Notes under the pieces: generated by a model
Database searches by the model: none
The model's input: only the letters and a program-made list of their open reading frames with translations
What the model was told of the DNA's origin: nothing
Position numbers and translations under genes: made by a program
DNA from: a bacterium 1XD42-54
GTDB lineage: Bacteria; Bacillota; Clostridia; Lachnospirales; Lachnospiraceae
NCBI GenBank assembly: GCA_003612585.1
Contig: RAZH01000002.1
Coordinates: forward strand, 186,001-250,000
DNA length: 64,000 bases
Direction of reading: 5' to 3'
In this document: positions 54,179 through 61,099 of the stretch, piece by piece
Numbering within the stretch: the stretch's first letter is position 1
Layout: the number at the start of each line of letters is the position of its first letter

Positions 54179-55474
54179 ATGAGAATTGATGAATTGATTT
54201 TATATCGAAATCTGGAAAACGGTGCAGTGCTTTATGAGATGGCTTGGATTATGGAGCATTATGGAGATGAGGAGCATAGGGAGGAGCTGCGGGAGCGGTT
54301 CTTTGCCTGTATGCATGAGTTGATTGATCTTGCGGGACGGTATGGGTTTGAGAAGAATTTGTGGCATGCGTATCTGACGTTTCTGCTTGTGAATGATGAA
54401 AATGTGTTCAGCAGGTCTTGTGAAATCCGGGGCGCGGCGAAGGGAAGTCTGCTTTCTCTTGCCCGGCATGATTTTGTGATTTTTCGGGAGCTGTTTGCAT
54501 ATGATTTTTCGGGACTTGAGGAGACGTTTGCAGCCGGTTTTTTTGAAGAAGTTCTGGATTATGAAAGCGGCGGTGCAGCAGGGAGCGTGTTTAACAGACG
54601 TATTCGCGACCGGATCTGTGATCTGGCGGTGCAGCTTGGGGAAGCGAAAGACCTTGAGGCGTTTACGGAGGCAATGGTCCATTTTTATAAGGAGTTTGGC
54701 GTTGGTAAGCTTGGGCTGCATAAAGCGTTTCGCGTGGTGCATGACGATTGTGGCGTGCAGATTCAGCCGATTACGAATATCATGCATGTGAATCTGGATG
54801 ATCTGGTGGGGTATGAGCTGGCGAAAAAAAAGCTGGTGGATAATACAGAGGCGTTTGTGCAGGGCAGGAGAGCCAACAACTGTCTGCTGTTTGGGGATGC
54901 GGGAACTGGAAAATCTTCGAGCATCAAAGCGATTTTGAACAAATATTACGATCAGGGGTTGCGCATCATTGAGATTTATAAGCACCAGTTCCAGGATTTA
55001 AATGAAGTCATTGCACAGATCAAAAACAGGAATTATCGTTTTATTATTTATATGGATGATCTGTCCTTTGAGGAATTTGAGATTGAATACAAGTATCTGA
55101 AGGCTGTAATCGAGGGCGGGCTGGAGAAAAAGCCGGACAATATTTTGATTTATGCAACCTCCAACCGACGCAATCTGATCCGGGAGAAATTCCGCGATAA
55201 TCAGGAAGAACGGGACGGAGACATCCATACGAATGATACGATTCAGGAAAAGATGTCGCTTGTGTCAAGATTCGGCGTTACGATTTTCTTCGGTTCACCG
55301 AGTAAAAAAGAGTTTCAGAAGATTGTAAAAACGCTTGCGGAGCGCTACGGTGTGACGATGCCGGAGCAGGAGCTGTTTCTAGAGGCAAATAAATGGGAGC
55401 TGGCGCACGGGGGACTTTCCGGCCGCACGGCGCAGCAGTTTATTGATTATCTGCTGGGGCAGGTAAAGAGCTGA
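54179..55474 (+). CDS. DUF815-family AAA ATPase
   Basis: 431 residues. N-terminal ~190 residues are helical and specific to this group. The ATPase domain has Walker A 'LLFGDAGTGKSSSIKAIL' (about 238-255), Walker B 'FIIYMDDLSFE' and 'YATSNRRNL', then a helical lid. DUF815 proteins are common in Clostridia and of unknown function. The sequence here shows no partner domain. It precedes the polyphosphate genes by 125 bp. Confidence 0.85.
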   Translation: MRIDELILYRNLENGAVLYEMAWIMEHYGDEEHREELRERFFACMHELIDLAGRYGFEKNLWHAYLTFLLVNDENVFSRSCEIRGAAKGSLLSLARHDFVIFRELFAYDFSGLEETFAAGFFEEVLDYESGGAAGSVFNRRIRDRICDLAVQLGEAKDLEAFTEAMVHFYKEFGVGKLGLHKAFRVVHDDCGVQIQPITNIMHVNLDDLVGYELAKKKLVDNTEAFVQGRRANNCLLFGDAGTGKSSSIKAILNKYYDQGLRIIEIYKHQFQDLNEVIAQIKNRNYRFIIYMDDLSFEEFEIEYKYLKAVIEGGLEKKPDNILIYATSNRRNLIREKFRDNQEERDGDIHTNDTIQEKMSLVSRFGVTIFFGSPSKKEFQKIVKTLAERYGVTMPEQELFLEANKWELAHGGLSGRTAQQFIDYLLGQVKS

Positions 55475-55599
55475 ACACGGAGTTGAATAGAAAAGCAACT
55501 GGAATATCGTACAGATATCATATAAAACGGATACAAATCTATAAAAAACAGAAAAGACGTGGGAGAAAGATACAGGAATAAGGCAGGAGGGGTGGAACT

Positions 55600-57144
55600 A
55601 TGGCAGTGAAATATTTTGCGGCCATCGGAATCGGTTCAACGGTAACGGACATGAAGATTTTCGAATGGGGCGGAAGAAAGCCGGCGCGTGAGGTGGAAAA
55701 TGTCAGCACCAGGATGAATCTGGGACTGGATGTTTATCAGACAGGCCGGATTGGCAGCAGACATGTGGAGGAGCTCTGTACCGTGCTTCGCAGCTTCCGC
55801 CAGATCATGCAGGGGTACAAGGTGGATGCATACCGGATCTGTGCGACCAGCGCATTCCGGGAATCGAGGAATATGCTGATCCTGCGGGATTATGTAGAAA
55901 AGCAGACCGGGTTGCGCATCGAGGTTCTAAGCAATTCTGAACAGCGTTTTATGGATTACAAATCTATTGCTTCCGTATCCTCCGAGTTTGAGACGATCAT
56001 TCAGAATGCGGCGGCAATTGTTGACATTGGCAGCAGCAGTATGCAGATTTCGCTCTTTGATAAGGATAAACTGATTACGACACAGAATATCCGTATCGGC
56101 AGCGTGACAACGCGGGAGCATCTTGCTCCGCTGATGAAAAACAGCGAACATTTTGAAAAGATGGTTGTTGAGCTTTTGAATCATGAGCTGGCCGGATTTG
56201 CGAAGCTGTATCAAAAGGACCGTCAGATCAAAAATCTGATTGTGATCGGCGGCAATCTACTGGAGCTGATGCGTCAGTATCGCAGTGAGAGCCGTGAGAT
56301 TACGGCTGTCACGAAAAATCAGTTTCAGGAGATCTATGAGAATGTGATCGGCCTGAATCAGGATGAGATTTCGGAGCGGTTCCATATCTCTTTTGATCAG
56401 ACGGGCGTAATGGTGCCGTCTGCGATATATTGCAGAGCTCTGATGGAAAATCTGGGCGCAGAGACGTTGTGGCTTCCGGATTACAGTATCTGCGACGGTA
56501 TGGCATATGATTACGGAGTAAAAAACGGTTATATTCAGAACAGCCATAATTTTGAGGAGGATATTATTGCGGCAGCCCGCAGTATCGCAAAGCGTTATAA
56601 ATGCAGCCAGGCGCATATCCGGAATCTGGAGGAGATTGCGCTTCTGGTATTTGACCGCATGAAAAAAATTCACGGGATGGGAAAGCGCGAGCGACTTTTG
56701 TTGCAGATATCTATTATTTTGCATAATTGCGGAAAGTTTATCAGTCTGGAGGATGTTTCGGAATGTGCGTTTAATATCATTATGGCGACAGAGATTATCG
56801 GTCTGTCTCATGCAGAGCGTGAAATGATTGCGTACACGGTGAAATTCAACACGAGTCGTTTTCTGTCCTATGAAGAGCTGTCCGTCAGCACAGCGCTGAC
56901 GAAATCACAGTATATGGCAGTGGCAAAAATGACAGCGATTCTGCGTATGGTAAATGCACTTGACCGGACGCACCAGCAGAAGTGCAAAAATGTCACAGTG
57001 ACGCTGCGGGAGCACGAGCTGAAGCTTACGGTGGCGAGTCAGGCAGATTTGTCTCTTGAGATAGGAACCTTTCAGGAAAAAGCGGAGTTTTTTGAAGAAA
57101 TTTTTCATGTGCATCCTGTATTTAAGCAGCGGAAGCAGATTTAG
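55600..57144 (+). CDS. ppx: Ppx/GppA-family exopolyphosphatase
   Basis: 514 residues. ASKHA-fold phosphatase domain (1-310) with 'FAAIGIGSTVTDMKIFE' and 'AAIVDIGSSSMQISLF' phosphate-binding loops. The C-terminal HD-like helical domain (about 320-510) reads 'ILHNCGKFISL', with Asn in place of the usual Asp of the HD pair. It releases phosphate from polyphosphate or cleaves pppGpp. Directly upstream of ppk1 by 11 bp, so polyphosphate making and breaking share a transcript. Good GGAGGGG site. Confidence 0.88.
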   Translation: MAVKYFAAIGIGSTVTDMKIFEWGGRKPAREVENVSTRMNLGLDVYQTGRIGSRHVEELCTVLRSFRQIMQGYKVDAYRICATSAFRESRNMLILRDYVEKQTGLRIEVLSNSEQRFMDYKSIASVSSEFETIIQNAAAIVDIGSSSMQISLFDKDKLITTQNIRIGSVTTREHLAPLMKNSEHFEKMVVELLNHELAGFAKLYQKDRQIKNLIVIGGNLLELMRQYRSESREITAVTKNQFQEIYENVIGLNQDEISERFHISFDQTGVMVPSAIYCRALMENLGAETLWLPDYSICDGMAYDYGVKNGYIQNSHNFEEDIIAAARSIAKRYKCSQAHIRNLEEIALLVFDRMKKIHGMGKRERLLLQISIILHNCGKFISLEDVSECAFNIIMATEIIGLSHAEREMIAYTVKFNTSRFLSYEELSVSTALTKSQYMAVAKMTAILRMVNALDRTHQQKCKNVTVTLREHELKLTVASQADLSLEIGTFQEKAEFFEEIFHVHPVFKQRKQI

Positions 57145-57155
57145 GAGGGAAAACA

Positions 57156-59285
57156 ATGGCAGAGTTCATGTTTGACAGGCCGGAATATTATACGAACAGA
57201 GAATGCAGCTGGCTGGCATTTAACAGCCGCGTGCTTTCAGAAGCGCGGGATAAGAGCCTCCCGCTTCTGGAACGATTGAAATTTTTGAGCATTACTGCCT
57301 CCAATCTGGATGAATTTTTCATGATTCGTGTGGCGTCTCTGAAAGATATGGTGCATGCAAAGTACACGAAAAAGGACATTGCAGGGATGACGCCGCAGGA
57401 ACAGCTTGCTGTGATCGGTGAGAAGGCGCATGAGCTGGTAGCCTCCCAGTATTCGACGTATAATCGGTCTTTGCTGCCACTGATGAAACAGTCGGGGATT
57501 GAGGTTGTCACAGAGCATGAGAAAATGACGAAAAAGCAGAAGGAGTATGCGGATCAGTATTTTCATGACAATGTATATCCTGTATTGACGCCCATGGCAA
57601 TGGATCCGTCTAGGCCGTTTCCGCTGGTGCGTAATAAGACCTTGAACATCGGCGCGCTGATTTCGAAAAAAGGGGAAAAAGGAAAGGCGGAATTTGCAAC
57701 GGTACAGGTACCGTCTGTTCTTCCGCGGATTGTACGCCTGCCGGATACAGACGAAGGGCACAAATGTGTGATTTTGCTGGAACAGCTGATTGAGCGGAAT
57801 ATTGACGCCCTCTTTTTGAATTACAACGTGGTAGCGGCCTGTCCGTACCGGATTATGCGTAATGCAGATTTGTCCTATGATGAGGATGAGGCGGCAGATC
57901 TGCTCAAGGAAATTGAAAAGCAGCTGAAAAAGAGGCAGTGGGGAGAGGTAATCCGACTTGAAATTGAGGAAAAGATGGACCCGAAGCTGTTGAAAATACT
58001 GAAGGCAGAGTTTGCGGTAAAGGATGAGGATATTTATAAAATTAACGGGCCTTTGGACCTGACTTTTCTGATGAAGCTGTATGGTCTGGAAGGGATGGAC
58101 GAGTATCGCTACAGTTCCTATAAGCCTCAGCCGGTTCCGGGACTACAGGACGGAGAGGATATCTTTACGCAAATCAGGAAAAGGGATATTCTGCTTCACC
58201 ATCCGTATATGACCTTTGAACCGGTGGTACAGTTTGTGAAACAGGCGGCCGCAGATCCCGATGTCCTGGCAATCAAGCAGACGCTTTACCGTGTCAGCGG
58301 CAATTCGCCGATTGTGGCGGCTCTGGCTCAGGCGGCGGAAAATGGCAAGCAGGTATCGGTCCTTGTTGAGCTGAAAGCAAGATTTGACGAGGAAAACAAT
58401 ATTATCTGGGCAAAAATGCTCGAAAAAGCGGGCTGTCACGTTATTTACGGACTGCTTGGCCTGAAGACACACAGCAAGATCACGCTTGTTGTGCGGCGTG
58501 AGGAGGACGGCATTCGCCGTTACGTGCATCTTGGCACAGGCAATTATAATGATTCTACAGCCAAGCTGTATACAGACTGCGGAATTTTAACCTGTTCGGA
58601 GCAGATCGGGGAGGATGCCACGGCAGTGTTTAATATGTTGTCCGGCTATTCGGAACCGAAGCACTGGAACCGGCTTGTACTGGCGCCGATCTGGATGCGC
58701 AGCCGGTTCATGCATCTGATTGAGCGGGAAACGCAGCATGCAAAAGCGGGTGAACCGGCCAGAATTATCGCCAAAATGAATTCGCTTTGTGACAAAGAGA
58801 TCATTGCGGCGCTGTATGAGGCCTCGGCAGCCGGTGTGCAGATTGATCTGATTATCCGGGGAATCTGCTGCCTGAAAACAGGAATTGCCAGGATCAGCGA
58901 GAATATCCGGGTCCGTTCCATTGTCGGAAATTTCCTGGAACACGCACGGATTTTCTATTTCCAGAACGGTGGAGATGAGGAATTCTATATGGCGAGTGCG
59001 GACTGGATGCCGCGCAATCTTGATAAGCGGGTGGAGATTCTGTTTCCGGTAGAGTCGCAGGAGCTGCGGGAGCAGGTACGGCATATTTTACAGATCCAGC
59101 TTGAGGATAACGTGAAGGCGCACGTTTTGCAGCCGGACGGAACGTATGAAAAGATTGATAAGCGCGGGAAGCTGCTGCTCTGTGCGCAGGATTATTTCTG
59201 TGAAGAGGCGGTGCGGACGGCACAGGTGGAGAGCGAAGTGCAGAAGAGTCACGTGTTTGTTCCGGCGGAAGCGATGGATGAATAG
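57156..59285 (+). CDS. ppk1: Polyphosphate kinase 1
   Basis: 709 residues with the four Ppk1 domains (N, head, C1, C2). The autophosphorylated His lies in 'GLLGLKTHSKITLVVRR' (about residue 438). 'YFHDNVYPVLTPMAMDPSRPF' region and 'YVHLGTGNYNDSTAKLY' are family signatures, and the N-terminus 'YYTNRECSWLAFNSRVL' is typical. It polymerises the gamma-phosphate of ATP. Forms an operon with ppx. Confidence 0.96.
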   Translation: MAEFMFDRPEYYTNRECSWLAFNSRVLSEARDKSLPLLERLKFLSITASNLDEFFMIRVASLKDMVHAKYTKKDIAGMTPQEQLAVIGEKAHELVASQYSTYNRSLLPLMKQSGIEVVTEHEKMTKKQKEYADQYFHDNVYPVLTPMAMDPSRPFPLVRNKTLNIGALISKKGEKGKAEFATVQVPSVLPRIVRLPDTDEGHKCVILLEQLIERNIDALFLNYNVVAACPYRIMRNADLSYDEDEAADLLKEIEKQLKKRQWGEVIRLEIEEKMDPKLLKILKAEFAVKDEDIYKINGPLDLTFLMKLYGLEGMDEYRYSSYKPQPVPGLQDGEDIFTQIRKRDILLHHPYMTFEPVVQFVKQAAADPDVLAIKQTLYRVSGNSPIVAALAQAAENGKQVSVLVELKARFDEENNIIWAKMLEKAGCHVIYGLLGLKTHSKITLVVRREEDGIRRYVHLGTGNYNDSTAKLYTDCGILTCSEQIGEDATAVFNMLSGYSEPKHWNRLVLAPIWMRSRFMHLIERETQHAKAGEPARIIAKMNSLCDKEIIAALYEASAAGVQIDLIIRGICCLKTGIARISENIRVRSIVGNFLEHARIFYFQNGGDEEFYMASADWMPRNLDKRVEILFPVESQELREQVRHILQIQLEDNVKAHVLQPDGTYEKIDKRGKLLLCAQDYFCEEAVRTAQVESEVQKSHVFVPAEAMDE

Positions 59286-59346
59286 AAAGAACGTTTGGAA
59301 AACAAAGAAAGAGACTGTTTGAAAAGTGGAAAAAGCGGGGGCGGGT

Positions 59347-60402
59347 ATGTACAGAGATCATACAAAAACAATAAAGATCGGGGATAAGATCATCGGGGGC
59401 GGGAATCCGATTCTGATTCAGTCCATGACGAACACACGGACGGAGGATGTGGCGGCAACGGTTGCACAGATTCAGGCGCTCGCGGCAGCTGGGTGTGAGA
59501 TTATCCGTTGCGCAGTTCCAACCATGGAGGCGGCGCAGGCATTTTCTGAGATACGAAAGCAGATTTCGATACCGCTGGTGGCGGATATTCATTTTGACTA
59601 TAAGCTGGCAATTGCAGCCATGGAGCATGGCGCGGATAAGATACGCATTAATCCGGGTAATATCGGAAGTGTGGACCGCATAAAAGCAGTGGTCGATGTG
59701 GCCCGCGAACGGAATATTCCGATACGAGTTGGCGTAAACGGCGGCTCTTTGGAGAAAGAGATTGTCGCGCGCGACGGCGGCGTGACGGCGGAGGGACTTG
59801 TGGAGAGCGCGCTGCGTCAGACTTCGGTGATTGAGGACATGGGGTATGACAATCTGGTGATCAGTATCAAATCTTCGGATGTACTGCTTTGTGCGAGGGC
59901 ACACCGGCTGCTGGCAGAGAAAACAAATTATCCGCTGCACGTAGGCATTACGGAAGCGGGGACGCTGTTATCAGGCAATATCAAATCAGCGGTCGGACTT
60001 GGGCTGATTCTTTCAGAAGGAATCGGCGATACGATTCGGGTATCTTTGACGGGAGATCCGCGTGAGGAAGTGAAGTCGGCGAAGCTGATTCTCCGGACGC
60101 TGGGGCTTCGACGCGGTGGCATTGAGGTTGTATCGTGTCCGACGTGCGGGCGAACCAAAATTGATCTGATCGGTCTGGCAAATCAGGTTGAGGCAATGGT
60201 GGAAGACATTCCGCTTGATCTCAAAGTGGCTGTCATGGGCTGTGTCGTAAACGGTCCGGGCGAAGCGAAGGAAGCAGATATCGGGATTGCAGGGGGGAAA
60301 GGCGAAGGCCTTTTGATTAAGAAAGGCGAAGTGGTGCGGAAGGTTCCGGAGGATGAGCTGCTGGACGTGCTGCGGAATGAGCTGCTGAACTGGAAACATT
60401 GA
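59347..60402 (+). CDS. ispG: 4-Hydroxy-3-methylbut-2-enyl diphosphate synthase
   Basis: 351-residue MEP-pathway enzyme. TIM-barrel N-terminal part ('NPILIQSMTNTRTEDV', 'DIHFDYKLAI', 'RINPGNIG') and a C-terminal 4Fe-4S domain with cysteines in 'CPTCGRTKIDL' and 'GCVVNGPGEAKEADIG'. I chose ATG 59347, with GGGGGCGGG before it, over GTG 59326. It makes isoprenoid precursors. Confidence 0.95.
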   Translation: MYRDHTKTIKIGDKIIGGGNPILIQSMTNTRTEDVAATVAQIQALAAAGCEIIRCAVPTMEAAQAFSEIRKQISIPLVADIHFDYKLAIAAMEHGADKIRINPGNIGSVDRIKAVVDVARERNIPIRVGVNGGSLEKEIVARDGGVTAEGLVESALRQTSVIEDMGYDNLVISIKSSDVLLCARAHRLLAEKTNYPLHVGITEAGTLLSGNIKSAVGLGLILSEGIGDTIRVSLTGDPREEVKSAKLILRTLGLRRGGIEVVSCPTCGRTKIDLIGLANQVEAMVEDIPLDLKVAVMGCVVNGPGEAKEADIGIAGGKGEGLLIKKGEVVRKVPEDELLDVLRNELLNWKH

Positions 60403-60421
60403 TATTTGGTAGGACAAAAAT

Positions 60422-61036
60422 ATGAAAAAAGAAGAAATCTATATTCGTGTGGCCTCAGAGGTGGATGCCAAGGAACTGCTGAGAATTTATGCGCCGTATG
60501 TCGAAAAGACGGCAATTACGTTTGAATATGAAGTTCCTTCTTTGAGCGCATTTGAAGAGCGGATTGCGCGGACTCTGAAAAAGTATCCCTATCTTGTTGC
60601 GGTAAGCGGGGAATCGCTTTTGGGGTATGCATACACCGGCGCGTTTGTGGGACGGGCGGCCTATGACTGGGCAGCAGAGACTTCTATTTATGTAAAAGAG
60701 GACAGTCGGAAAAAGGGGGTTGGCAAGGCTCTGTATCAGGCGCTGGAGTCTGTCTCTAAAGCGCAGAATATCCTGAATCTGAATGCCTGTATCGGTTATC
60801 CGGAGGTAGAGGATGAACACCTGACAGGAAACAGCGTAGCGTTTCACAGCCACATGGGATATCGTATGGTTGGAAAGTTCCACAATTGCGGCTACAAATT
60901 CGGCACGTGGTATCATATGGTGTGGATGGAGAAACTGATCGGTGCACATTCGAAAAGTCCAGAGCCTGTTATCGCTTTTTCCAAGCTAAAGGCGGAAGCG
61001 TTGCAGCAGGCAGGAGTGTGGACGCAAGAAAAATAA
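60422..61036 (+). CDS. GNAT-family N-acetyltransferase (phosphinothricin acetyltransferase-like)
   Basis: 204 residues. 'RVASEVDAKELLRIYAPYV' at the N-terminus and the acetyl-CoA loop 'SIYVKEDSRKKGVGKALYQAL' (about 95-115), then 'NSVAFHSHMGYRMVGKFHNCGYKFGTWY'-type C-terminal sequence, match the Pat/YwnH group. It acetylates a small amine; the true substrate is unknown. Weak ribosome site (AGGACAAAAAT). Between ispG and polC. Confidence 0.85.
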   Translation: MKKEEIYIRVASEVDAKELLRIYAPYVEKTAITFEYEVPSLSAFEERIARTLKKYPYLVAVSGESLLGYAYTGAFVGRAAYDWAAETSIYVKEDSRKKGVGKALYQALESVSKAQNILNLNACIGYPEVEDEHLTGNSVAFHSHMGYRMVGKFHNCGYKFGTWYHMVWMEKLIGAHSKSPEPVIAFSKLKAEALQQAGVWTQEK

Positions 61037-61099
61037 TTTTGAACCTGGTTGGAACTATATGGGAAGGATTTAACAGACAGGCGAGAAGGAGCTAGTTTC

